64,000 nucleotides of DNA from assembly GCA_964036195.1 (NCBI GenBank), contig OZ038457.1, positions 22,533,147 through 22,597,146 of the forward strand, in the 5' to 3' direction. This DNA comes from Sphaerolaimus hirsutus. Its lineage: Eukaryota; Nematoda; Chromadorea; Monhysterida; Sphaerolaimidae. Positions within the stretch are counted from its first letter, which is position 1. Each line of letters begins with the position of its first letter. The notes below the pieces were generated by a model. The model was not told the DNA's origin and ran no database searches. It saw only the letters and a program-made list of their open reading frames with translations. Of the stretch, positions 21,301-29,672 are shown one piece after another. The position numbers and the translations under genes were made by a program.

Positions 21301-23387
21301 TTTTCAAAACTAAACGTAAACGTAAAGTTTGTATTTTTTACTCACAGTTAAGTACCGAAAACGTAAAGTATTCATTTTTTTTATACTTTTACTCATGAGT
21401 AAACGTAAGTAAATAACTTTGGTCCGTGGAAAATGTAAAAGTGTATATTTTTGAGAAATTTTGTCTCAATTTTCGCTCAAAATCACAAATTTTCGAACTT
21501 TTTCACCATCAAATTCACTAGTTTATGTGTGTTTGACTTTTTTTATATGTATTTTGGATATTTTGCCCCTATTTTTAGCTTTTCTCTCCCTTTCTTTCCT
21601 TTGTGCCTTGAAAAAGCCCATAAAACCGCCTGTTTGAAATGTTTTCTGTACTCGCGTACTTTAAGTACGAGAGTAAGTGAGTACCGGTATTTTTTTCAGG
21701 AGGAAACGTAAACGTATTTACGCAGTATACGAGTATCCGTATTTATTGACTAAACGTAAATACGTTTGAACAACTATGATACCAATGTGTATCCTAGTCG
21801 CCAAATGAATTCACTACCGAAAACATTTATCTGCTCCACTTTGGCCGTCGCCCACAAACCTAGGCACAAAATAATAGAAAAAAATCCACCCAACCCACTT
21901 GGGAATGCAAAATGATGGCTCTTAAACCCCACACTCGTTCTGTGACTGTGCGACGGTCGTTTTCCGGCCCCAAAAGGAGACACTTGTTTCCCAACCACAT
22001 CGCTGTCAGTGGTGACATTTTTTTCAGCTAGATTTAGTGCTGCCGCTAATGATGCATTTGTTCCGGATGCGTGGCGAGTTTTTCCGTCCCGAAAACGACC
22101 AAATAACTGCGTTTGATTAAATATTGTGGGTCAACTGGTTTCCATGTCAACTCATATTTTAGTTGACGGGTCGCAGGACAATTTTCATGTGAACAGGAAT
22201 TAATACATTAATACATTTGTATTGTTATTTATACGCATTTGAACTTCATTCCGTGGGAGGATACTGTTCTGTATCTGTGCGTAAGGTATCCTCGTACAGT
22301 TACCGTAAGTAAATACTTATGCAAATAAATTATTCAACCTTCATGGCAAAACTTCATGGCTTTGATTTCAACACATGTTTTAATCTGGCGATTGCTGCAT
22401 GTGGATTCCATTAGTGCACAAGTATTTATTTTGCCACAGAAGAGGATTATTTCATCCCCGGTCTTCTTTGACCTTTTCCGACCTTTGCTTTAATCCAGTG
22501 GAACAGGGAACTCCATTTACTAGTGCATGTGCTTGGTTTGAGTGTAGGTACAGGGTGGCCCACGTCAGGCCCACATCAGCAAATTTTAACGGTGCGCCTG
22601 ACGGTGGCCACCCTGTATTTATGTGGATACGTTACGCGCAGATACGGAACAGGAATCTGCCCATTCCGTGACCCATAAACTAAAATCTGAATGGAGAAGT
22701 CGACCCAGTTGACACCCGATATCATTGTCGATAAAAAGTGAAGAGCTCACGAAAACGGTCGGAACAGACTGCACAATGTAATATCTCCTCCCGCGGTCAA
22801 TAAGCAATATTTTTCTATGTTTTATCTTTTTCATTGAAATCTCAATCCAAAAGTAGCTAAATACACACTAAATAATTTAATTATTCCGCACTGAACTAAA
22901 GGGAATCGCTACAGCTGCGGTGCGCTGCATTTAATTGCGCCGTTTCAACATTATTTGAGTTTGGTCGTACACCCAATAGTTGAAAACGACACCAAATGTT
23001 AACTGGGTCCGATCCCAATTCAAAGCTTGCTGACCAGCCGCCGAACACGTTGAGATGCAAAGTTTCAAATAAGGTTGTAAATTGAAAAAATAATGCGCAA
23101 AAAATAGCGCAAGGTAGAATGATGTGTGTAAACTATAAAGAGGTTTATAGTATAGTGTTACTCATCAGCAAGCTTTGAATTGGGATGGGAACCATCGACA
23201 TTTGTTGTTGTTGTCGTTGTCAACTATTTGGAGGAACAAAAAGGATAGATCGGAAAGCTCAACTTTTTAACAAAATAAAACGATAGAAATTTCGCAAAAG
23301 AAAAGTATGAACAAAGCTCAAAACAAACCATATAAAACGCACCCAAGTTTTCTCATAGTCATATTCCTTCTGTTTGTCCTGAGGCAT
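6109..23387 (-). CDS. ClC-2-type voltage-gated chloride channel (21 exons, 939 aa)
   Basis: Plasma-membrane ClC chloride channel of the ClC-1/2/K group. Exons from 5' to 3': 23343-23387, 21899-22106, 18921-19040, 18594-18725, 18381-18514, 18258-18324, 17716-17910, 17318-17438, 16785-16971, 11389-11529, 10381-10450, 9976-10074, 9809-9906, 9617-9732, 9204-9358, 8449-8602, 8303-8385, 8046-8192, 7267-7442, 6518-6760, 6109-6237. They sum to 2820 nt with no in-frame stop, and every intron is GT-AG with matching phase. Motifs: GSGIP (169-173), GKEGPFVH with the gating Glu at 213, GVFMP (465-469), the pore Tyr557 in QPSIYDS, and two C-terminal CBS domains. IEV at 271-273 has Val where ClC exchangers carry the proton glutamate, which indicates a channel. 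Human ClC-2 is about 900 residues. Most introns, above all the one between exons 9 and 10, are filled with nested transposons. The least certain junction is exon 20/21, where two splice choices keep the frame. Confidence 0.95.
6826..6938. mobile_element. Degenerate TAGGGTTCAAAC hAT-like MITE
   Basis: The left end tagggttcaaacgggatcc is intact. The middle is worn 'cccgatc' repeats and the right end only approximates the inverse (gatcccatttgataccc). T-rich flanks on each side could be a decayed duplication. This is an old copy inside an intron of the chloride-channel gene. Confidence 0.6.
9617..11529 (-). CDS. ClC channel exons 10-14 (second half of the pore)
   Basis: Exon 10 begins [17 protein letters not shown] after actttcag, in phase 0 with exon 9. 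Exon 11 supplies [19 protein letters not shown], the third selectivity-filter motif. Exon 12 gives [10 protein letters not shown] and PGGYSVV. Exon 13 gives [19 protein letters not shown], and exon 14 [15 protein letters not shown] with the conserved pore tyrosine, then [10 protein letters not shown] leading to the cytosolic side. Introns here are short (about 80-600 bp) except the one between exons 10 and 11, which contains the 457-bp hAT-like element at 10849-11305. Confidence 0.93.
10849..11305. mobile_element. hAT-like MITE, CAGTGGCGTAGCCAGG ends, TSD tcaactga
   Basis: The 16-bp inverted ends cagtggcgtagccagg and cctggctacgccactg bound 457 bp. The 8-bp target tcaactga is repeated exactly at 10841-10848 and 11306-11313. 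An 8-bp duplication with CA-starting ends is the hAT signature. The body has a G-run near each end and a ggcgccat-rich segment, and no transposase. It lies in the intron between exons 10 and 11 of the chloride-channel gene. Confidence 0.93.
12155..12284 (-). repeat. 3' LTR of the gag-only element
   Basis: 130 bp, nearly identical to 14568-14697. One visible difference is at the outer end (tttctaaca here against tttcttaca there), so the insertion is fairly young. The minus strand contains CCGGACATCAATAAACTCC, with an AATAAA poly(A) signal. Confidence 0.9.
12386..14644 (-). CDS. Gag-like polyprotein of the gag-only LTR element
   Basis: One open frame of 752 codons. The first 26 codons lie in the LTR, so the real start may be a later Met. 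Residues about 60-350 are Pro/Ser/Thr-rich low complexity. A conserved core at about 370-560 contains [35 protein letters not shown] and [13 protein letters not shown]. It lines up with the gag core of the gypsy element at 29466-37065 ([34 protein letters not shown]). The C-terminus is basic, then low complexity, with no Cys-His knuckle. Gag would form the particle that packages the RNA. No protease or polymerase follows. Confidence 0.85.
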   Translation of the reverse strand: MIAHIGQLADTPDINKLLNPPLEILHGGRPGLHVFPGEEDVWMQFFIADFQDATRACALTAQCHCDCNLCLSNCNGTLRFTPSGNPPYHRDCGTHLTTHNTPSGLRDGIPSSDPSTPNPASSVPKMETSKVRVVVNSRHCRRPLPSNTAGTPLSPHTLPTGHSMVATPQLAPAPRGGAEWGELPASEFEGTAESCITCNYNAHGTNCSNGGTLLDTLSGRPTTALPATPQMFSVVASPVASPTGIVAPAMASNPSVVPHPPSLSHRQRSLLPAEILGMNVAPPSSSMAPPAMSLGASPDSNVTTPVPSNQTPAAPPIRDPLLEEIYRCLEQLTLRIGGGDAAPCAGSVVPPVPLAPHANVPPSSTPGSIPSDIWQYWAFLRPHILDKIPIFYGNSKTLSFPEWWRLVRQTACSLPYVSLLPSFWSDIFTLKLAGEAHQVLSILVPEDKMGDSEFVLGELTHVFRPPSEAYTYLEWENAAMSHDETFLEFYLRLVSKIPAELLEVVGSNRRSVDRLVALKVWSRFDELRFNCYVMADFHSKFAQGKVPMSQMARQIDDYFRNVKKQTQAALPSHGPVAHPGSILQDLPHNPITPQGPDPDLRRKLVNKKTAKVPTTLATNPTKQSTGSKKGKHGKRYGSGVTPNVAPLTQMARKCYGPGMNSNVLYSPGATPNMSPPMASTIPVHQQQHCHTPQHSNKRTPSLLRIHRRHYMATLTCPHLHIHLAFRWHSVTRVWLLTTTPAMLLASTSAGTK
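14568..14697 (-). repeat. 5' LTR of the gag-only element
   Basis: 130-bp partner of 12155-12284, followed on the minus strand by the TGGTGGACGACC primer-binding-site candidate. The first codons of the gag frame as drawn from 14644 lie inside this LTR. Confidence 0.9.
15347..16585. mobile_element. hAT-like element of CGAGT repeats, TSD ggtaggta (middle)
   Basis: The ends tagggctcaaaactcga and tcgagttcgagcccta bound tandem cgagt arrays (tcgagtcgagtcgg). The 8-bp duplication ggtaggta is exact at 15339-15346 and 16586-16593. The central part (15960-16380) is A/T-rich without coding potential. It is inserted in the CAGGGG element and is itself hit by the element at 15509-15945. Confidence 0.94.
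15509..15945. mobile_element. hAT-like MITE, CAAGGACGTACGCAGG ends, TSD cttctggt (inner)
   Basis: The ends caaggacgtacgcagg and cctgcgtacgtccctg enclose 437 bp with a ggcgccagcgcc-rich core and G/C runs at both sides. The duplication cttctggt is exact at 15501-15508 and 15946-15953. Same family as 20315-20758; the CAGTGGCGTAGCC element at 10849-11305 is related in body sequence. Confidence 0.95.
16785..19040 (-). CDS. ClC channel exons 3-9 (first half of the pore)
   Basis: Exon 3 begins just before [12 protein letters not shown], the conserved start of helix B. Exon 4 ends VAPQAS-G and exon 5 continues [12 protein letters not shown], restoring GSGIP. Exon 5 ends with GKE and exon 6 starts GPFVH, so the gating glutamate is the last codon of an exon. 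Exon 7 holds [17 protein letters not shown] and [14 protein letters not shown]. Exon 8 holds [10 protein letters not shown], and exon 9 GGALFVF...[14 protein letters not shown]. These are the membrane helices forming the first pseudo-repeat and the start of the second. The exon 7/8 intron contains a palindromic MITE-like segment (about 17550-17690) with tgtaaaatgtca / tgacattttaca arms. Confidence 0.92.
19304..20170. mobile_element. hAT-like element of cgatat repeats, TSD gggttggg
   Basis: The ends tagggttcaaacgatat and atatcgtttgaacccta enclose arrays of cgatat/attcgatattc. The 8-bp duplication gggttggg is exact (19296-19303, 20171-20178). The terminal TAGGGTTCAAAC is shared with the gggatc-type elements (11785, 56531) although the bodies differ: one terminus, several different short satellites inside. 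Confidence 0.94.
20315..20758. mobile_element. hAT-like MITE, CAAGGACGTAG ends, TSD catatagt
   Basis: The ends caaggacgtag and ctacgtccctg and the exact duplication catatagt (20307-20314, 20759-20766) define a 444-bp element. It has a ggcgccatggcg core and flanking G/C runs. It belongs to the family of 15509-15945 and is inserted in the CAGGGG element at 19200-21055. Confidence 0.95.
21085..21244. mobile_element. Palindromic MITE with GTTGACATCGACACCAAATG arms
   Basis: The two arms read ccccacacacgctagttgac and its exact complement at the right end, about 160 bp in all. The middle holds aagcttccg-type sequence. Relatives are at 22977-23226 and 55365-55585. No coding content. It lies in an intron of the chloride-channel gene. 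Confidence 0.8.
21899..23387 (-). CDS. ClC channel exons 1-2 (cytosolic N-terminus)
   Basis: Exon 1 (23343-23387) gives [15 protein letters not shown] and ends in phase 0 before gtgcgt. Exon 2 (21899-22106) opens with LFGRFRDGK after aacgcag. The join YDYEKTW-LFGRF copies the (Y)EQTLMYGRY signature near the ClC-2 N-terminus, and this decides the start codon at 23385-23387. Exon 2 runs through a Ser/His/Lys-rich cytosolic stretch to HFAFP and leaves one base. Exon 3 completes this as a Lys codon. No transcription start or TATA box could be placed. The intron between the two exons holds a short palindrome (22540-22620) and a MITE (22977-23226). Confidence 0.85.
22977..23226. mobile_element. Palindromic MITE, relative of 21085-21244
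   Basis: Left arm atagttgaaaacgacacc and right arm gtcgttgtcaactatt, with inner arms caaagcttgctga / tcagcaagctttg. About 250 bp, more diverged than the copy at 21085. It lies in intron 1 of the chloride-channel gene. Confidence 0.7.
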
Positions 23388-25318
23388 AATTTAAAACCTG
23401 GTTAGTAATAGTATATATAAATTGCATAGACAGCTGACCATTGTCCACTACAAATTGCGTTCTTGGATATTTGGTTATATTCAAATCTGTGAGTGATGGA
23501 TTAATGTTTGATGGGTGAGTAATAAATATTTATATTATGGAATCTATGTTTTGAGAAGTTGTCGAATGTTATTTTTGAAATTTTATTATGAAATATATGA
23601 ATATTAAATCATGTGGTGCTAAATATATGTGGAAAATACTTTTTCAGCTAAAGAACCAAAAAGAAATCTATTTTAGTTCCACAAAAAGGATTTTTTTGGA
23701 ACCTCAAATAAAATAAAATGAAAACCAATTATCAAAAAACCCATTAGTACCCAAAATCTTCACTCATTGTCTTTCACCACTCAAAAAATCTCAACCATCA
23801 TTATTATAATACTTTTCACCCATGCACAATTCCCATTTTCTGGCAAATACCAGCTAATCAATTTCCCAATCAAATTATCCATCCTTGAGAATAAAATAGA
23901 CATCGATCGCATGTGACAAAATTGTAGATGAAATCACACGTTACGATGCGCAATGTATTTATTTTTGAATGCATCAGACTTGGCAATGAGTCATGGCAAA
24001 TTGAAGCCAATTAAAAATTGGTCTTATTGAATTGAATGCCACAAAGAAGCGAAAAATTCGGCTATTTATTCATCATATTTGTTAAGATACAGTGCCTTTT
24101 TCAGCGTTAATATATTTACCTGGAGGTAATTTTGTGAAAAATAGAGAGAAAATATATACTTTCTGGGCAAATATATGTGCGGAAAATGTTCAAAATGAAT
24201 GAGTCAAATTTGCGGGCAAAAGTTCAGATACACATACCTAAATGATATTTACATCTGAAACTGTCCACTTTCGGAATTTAGACAAAGGTTCTAGTGATGT
24301 GATTAAAAAACGTGAATAAAAAAGTTCACCCACTTTTCAGCTATCATTTAACATATTTCAGTCAGTTACAATATAACTACAAACCTTTTTCCAATATCTG
24401 ATAATTGTTAAAAATTGCCTACACTTATACATGCTCGATATTCGATACGGTATATCGATGCAGCCAGCTATCATATCATAGATAAATGAAAGCAGTTAAT
24501 TAATTGTTCAAAAATTGGGTCGACATCAGTACTAATTATATTTATCCGCAATGGCACGTGTGTGCTTTTTTGACATCACCACCCGGACACAAAATCAGGC
24601 GTCAACTCAAAACTCAGAACACAACAACAAAAAAGATTCCTTGAACGCGGGCGGGCAGTCACCTCGCTGGGTGTAATGATTCTACCGTAAACTTTGAATA
24701 AAACCCCGCTCAATTCACCCAATTTTTCCAACATGTCGATTTACAATACACCTGAACCGATATACAATACATCTGTTTTTGAATTTTGACGAAAAAACAC
24801 ACAAAAAACCGGCAAAAATCCTCAAAAATACGGTAGCGGCGCACGCAAAACGATCGATCATAATCAAATTGTAACTCGATTCCACAGAAAACACACAACT
24901 GAATCAAACACAGAACGCTGCGTGCGTTAATTAAGTTTGACACGTCAACGCGGTAGAAAAATGCAAATTGACACCGGGTAGGGTTATATACTCGACTGGG
25001 TTACTGTAGATTATATAAAAAATATTTCATGAACTTATCATGTATTTTTATATCTAGGACCAGCTTTTTAAAAAAACGTTCTCAGAAAGTCGGATGCAAG
25101 GAAAATTGTGACTATATTTACGAGCGCGAATAATTCAAAATATTTACGATGCATAAATACGCAAAAGTAAAATAAAAAAAAGTAAATAATAAATGAAGTA
25201 CATACACACAAGTGCGTATGCGTTTGTGTGCAGAAGTAAACTGTGTGTACCGCATTTGTAAATGAAATTATGTCAAACACAAAACGAAAATGTCACGAAA
25301 ATTTGTAGTTTATTTGGT
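23388..25318. other. A/T-rich stretch upstream of the ClC start codon
   Basis: This should contain the promoter and 5' UTR of the chloride-channel gene, but I could not place a transcription start. No exon is supported on either strand. A minor cgatat remnant lies near 24433. Confidence 0.35.
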
Positions 25319-25449
25319 ACATCTTCTAGAGTTGGACAAAAAACGTTTTTTTCAACACCATGTTTTTAAAACAACAACGTTTTTTTAAATAAAAAACGTT
25401 TTTTATTTTTAAAAACGTTTTTTTAAAAGCTCCCAGATATGGCTCTGGG

Positions 25450-25967
25450 CAGGGGTCTCCAAGATTTTGACCCTCGCGGGGGCTGGATAGATAGCAAGTC
25501 GCTCCTCCCGAGGGATAGATAGCTGAAAAAATTTTCTGGGGGGGGGGGGCTTGGGGTGGGGGGGCTCGCGGGGGCAAAAAATATAGGCTTTTTCAGTGCA
25601 TAGAAGGCCGAAAGGGGAAGAAATCGCAAGTAATTGGTTAAAAGTGGCTAAAAGTAGGTTTAAAATGGCTAAAAACAGGCATATAACCTTGCATATAGCC
25701 GGAGAGCACGATTTTAAGGTGAAAAACTACAAAAAGGTGCGAAAATTAGTGATTTTGAGTGAAAATTGGGGCAAAATTTCTCAAAAACCACTCCAGGATA
25801 GATAGATAGCTGAGCGATTTGGGGGGGGGGGGTTTGGGGGTAGTAGCCAAAAATTTTGCCTCGGGATAGATAGATAGCTGAGCGGCCTCCGGGATAGATA
25901 GATAGCTGGCAGATTTGGGGGGGGGGGCAGCCCCCCCCCCAGCCCCCCCCCCCCTAGGAGACCACTG
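25450..25967. mobile_element. hAT-like MITE, CAGGGGTCTCC ends, TSD gctctggg
   Basis: A 518-bp uninterrupted copy of the CAGGGG family, from caggggtctcc to ggagaccactg. The duplication gctctggg is exact (25442-25449, 25968-25975). It shows the full-length form of the family whose larger copies (15027, 19200) are interrupted. Confidence 0.95.
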
Positions 25968-26328
25968 GCTCTGGGTCAACATATATAGGTATATCAGACA
26001 AGTGACACTACTCTGTGTGGTGTTATATATGACCATATAATGGCTGTGGAGCCATGGGATAGCATTATAAGTGGTGATTTGTGTCCAAAATGTCCATTTT
26101 TGTCAATATGTTTGTATATCATCTAATAGTCAAATGTTCATGATTTCAAGTGAAGTTTCGCATGGAATAGTGATCAAACAAGGTTATAAAAGGAGGTAGT
26201 TACTTTGGGAGTGATGTTACACACTGTGGAGGTACTTGGAAGCACATTACCTGAATATTATATACTACAGCAACATAAATATGATGGCTTATTTACCCAT
26301 GGTAGCACATAGAAATGGTTGCTTTGAT

Positions 26329-27019
26329 TAGGGTTGGCCGATGTTTTTTTTAAATGTTTTTTATTTGAAAAACGTTGTTTTAAAAAAAAAAAAACATGAT
26401 GTCCGAAATGTTTTTGTTTTTTTAAAACATTGGGCGAAATTTTTAGTACTAAGCTCTAGGTATTTTGCAAAATTTTTGCGCGCAAGCGCGCATATTCACA
26501 CACAAATTGACATTGGTGGTTGTTTTCATTGGTTTTGTGGCATTTTTAGTATCAAAGTATCCATTTCTATGTGCTACCATAGGTTAATAAGCCGTCATAT
26601 GTTGCTGTAGTATATAATATCCAGGTAATGTGCTTCCATGTACCCCCACAGTGTGTAACTTCACTCCCAAAGTAACAACCTCCTTTTATAACCTTGTTTG
26701 ATCACTATTCAGTGCCAAACTTTACCGAAGTCATGAACATATGACTATAAGGCGATATACAAACAACAAACAAAAAAATGGATATTTTTGACACAAATCA
26801 CCACTTATAATGCTATCCCATGGCTCTGCAGACATTATATGGTCATATATAACATCACAGAGTATTGCCACTGTCTGATATACCTATAATTGTTGACACA
26901 AGGTCATATCTGGGAGCTTTTAAAAAAAACGTTTTTTATTTAAAAACGTTTTTTATTTAAAAAAAACGTGTTTTTTTTAAAAAAAACATTGAGTTAAAAA
27001 AACGTTTTTTCCAACCCTA
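26329..27019. mobile_element. Fold-back hAT-like element, TSD gctttgat (inner copy)
   Basis: The ends tagggttggccgatg and ttttttccaacccta are flanked by exact gctttgat at 26321-26328 and 27020-27027. It is inserted in a member of its own family (25327-27233). The body contains gttttcattggttttgtggc, which reappears inverted beyond the right end in the outer copy. Confidence 0.92.
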
Positions 27020-27400
27020 GCTTTGATACTAAAAATGCCACAAAACCAGTGAAAACAACCACCAATGTTAAATTGTGTGTGAAATTGCGCGCTTGCGCGA
27101 AAATTTTTTTGCAAAATACCTAGTGCTTAGTACTAAAAATTTTGGCCGATGTTTTTAAAAAAAAAACGTTTCGGGCCTCGTGTTTTTAAAAAACAACGTT
27201 TTTTTATAAATAAAAAAACATCGGCCAACCCTAACATCTTCGAAAAGATAATTCACTTGCACAATTTGTGAAAAATAAGTCACAAGTACCCGTGACTTAT
27301 TTATGACACAAGTAATATCGCAGTGAATGAAAAATTAAACTTGCCAGGAACAATAGCACAACGAAAATAAGAGTTGGTCATTCTAGCATATTGTCTACCT

Positions 27401-28105
27401 AGGGATGGATAAAAAGTGTGTTTTTCAACGGCCCCGCTTTTTTTTATAAAAACGCTCTTTTTTAAAGACGCGCTTTTTTCAAAAAATGTCAAGACATTTC
27501 CTAGAAAGCTCCCTAATATGGTTCTGAGTCAATATATACAGGTAAATCATACAAGTGGCAGTACTTGTGATGATATTTAGTCATAGAATGGCTGTGGAGC
27601 CATGTGATTTGCTCTTTCCAATCAGTCGGATGGTCAAAATTCAAGATACCCCTGGGACAGCATTATAAGTGGGGTTTTATGCCAAAAAATCCACTTTTTA
27701 TGACTCGTTATGTAAAGTGATATTTGTCAAATGGTCATGAGTTCAAATGAAGTTAGGCAAAAAATAGTGCTTAAATAAGGTTATGAAATAATGATAATAC
27801 ATTGAGACTGATGTTTCCTACTGTAGAAGTATGTGGAACCACATTGGCTGGATATAATATACTACACTTACATATCACGACTTATTATTATATGATAGCA
27901 TGCAAGAATGACACTAAAATACACAAAACCAATGAAACAACCACCAGTGCGTGTGAAATTGCGCGCTTACGCACAAAAAAATACAAAATACCTAGTGCAT
28001 AGGTACAAATTTTTTTGCCAAGCCTCTTTTTTTTAAAAGCGTTGGGACCGTTGCGCTTCCTTTTTAAAAAGGCGGCGTTTTTAAAAACAGCGCTGACCAT
28101 CCCTA
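27401..28105. mobile_element. Fold-back hAT-like element, TSD gtctacct
   Basis: The ends agggatggata and gaccatcccta enclose A/T-run segments and the same core as the two elements to the left (gctccctaatatggttctg; gtggagccatg). The duplication gtctacct occurs at 27393-27400 and 28106-28113; the boundary could shift by one base. No coding content. Confidence 0.85.
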
Positions 28106-28913
28106 GTCTACCTAACATGTTGTGGAAAATGACATGCAACAATGGGAATCTGACCCGTTGTGGAAATTAAGACTCGGTTCGCGTAAGAACCAAACATGCC
28201 CAAACCGCCATAGGCACAAAATTTTGAAGTGTGTTTTATTGGGGATTTGGAATCTACATACAAAGAAACTCAAAACTTCATTTTGCACATATAGTTGCAA
28301 ACCGCATCTTCCTACTGTAAAAGTCAAAAATGCCCATTTTTGGGGCTGTTTTTTTTTGGAATTTCATAACTTTTGCCAGACATTAAATAAAAATCTAAAA
28401 TTTTGGATATTAATAAAGATAAACCGACCCATACAAACAAACTTTGTAAAAAGTGATTTTCTAGCCAAAAATTTGTGCTGAAATTTTGAAAATGACACCA
28501 AATTTTCAGTTTTAGATAGAAAGCATAGCATATTTTACACAAAATTTGCATAATTGTGTAGCTTATTATAAAACAATAAAATCAAAAATAAACGGGGGCT
28601 TTTTTCACAAATGCTGTTTGAATCTGTCAACCCCCTGTCACTGTGAATCAGGCACTTACGACCAGGCGCTAAAAGCTCGCCCACCAATGTACATAAAAGG
28701 GGGATGAAAATATTAAATAGATACACATGCTAGGTTCACGTTTGTGTATGGGCGTGTCAGTTTCACACTGCGCATGTTACTTTCACTTTTGGGCATGTCA
28801 GTTTCCACAACATGTTTGAGTACACAATATGTCAGAGTGGATTACCCTGAAAATAAACACTAGTTGACAAACAATTTTTTTTAAATTGATAAATCTGTTA
28901 TTATACAGGGATG

Positions 28914-29465
28914 GGCATTTTCAGTTACCGCTGGAAAAACGCGATAGCTTGAGCTACGGTTGAGCTATCGCAGTGAAATTTTAGCACAATAGAGTAGACT
29001 CCATAGGACACCTATTCTGAAGTTTGCAACCCAAACGGCCACATTTTGGGTGAGTTGTGGAACACACAGTTTTTAGTGTAATTTTGTGACTTGACCCCCG
29101 TTATCTCAGGACTGGGGGACTATTCGAGAAAAACAAAGAATTTGGTTGTAGCCCCGACCCCAAACCCCAACATACTCAAAGGGCATCCAAATCGGCCAAT
29201 GTACGACAGAATGGGACAACACCAAAGACCGGTGACCCCCCCCCCCTCAAATGCCACCCTCGATTTATCCTATGGGTGACGCCTAGTCACAAAATTACAC
29301 TAAAAACGGTGTGTTCCACTACTCACCCAAAATGTGGCCGTTTGGGTTGCAAACTTCAGAATAGGTGTCCTATGGAGTCTACTCTATTGTGTTAAAATTT
29401 CACTGTGATAGCTCAACCGTAGCTCAAGCTATCGCGTTTTTCCAGCGGTAACTGAAGATGCCCAC
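28914..29465. mobile_element. Long inverted-repeat element, right end cut by an LTR
   Basis: Arms of about 190 bp are reverse complements: cagttaccgctggaaaaacg at 28919 against cgtttttccagcggtaactg at 29434. The outer left sequence acagggatgggcatt has only a partial partner (gatgcccac) at the right. The minus-strand LTR at 29466-29617 starts there, so the retroelement probably removed the last bases. The loop contains a C-run. Confidence 0.8.
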
Positions 29466-29617
29466 TGAAAGTTGCCCACTGGATGACTTTGAAGCTTTAT
29501 TGGAGAGTCCGGTGAGTGCAGCGAATGCCCCAAGTGGGCTCTATCTGACACTTACATAATACACAAAGCGGAAACGGATTGAGTGCGCATCATGGCAAAA
29601 ATCATTGGAATCTAACA
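29466..29617 (-). repeat. 3' LTR of the gypsy element
   Basis: 152 bp. On the minus strand it starts TGTTAGATTCC and ends GGGCAACTTTCA, and includes a CCAATAAAGC poly(A) signal. Its layout resembles the 130-bp LTR of the gag-only element. A 27-bp copy of its end is found in the opposite orientation at 37066-37092. Confidence 0.85.
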
Positions 29618-29672
29618 ATTTCCCCCTTCACAGAAAAATCATTTTCACATATCTATCTCTCGTTTTTTCATT

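Larger units (their letters stand above)
25327..27233. mobile_element. Fold-back hAT-like element, TSD acatcttc, with two inserts
   Basis: The left end tagagttggacaaaaaac and right end catcggccaacccta are flanked by exact copies of acatcttc (25319-25326, 27234-27241). Near each end there are runs of aaaaaacgttttttt. Two later insertions are recognisable inside: a CAGGGG MITE at 25450-25967 and a sister copy at 26329-27019. Much of the body is mirrored (25990-26320 against 26570-26900), because outer and inner copies face each other. Confidence 0.9.

Noticed and set aside
25200..25290. Open frame with a TQTHTHL-type hydrophobic segment upstream of the ClC gene
   Set aside because: Low-complexity A/T-rich sequence without splice context or family motif.
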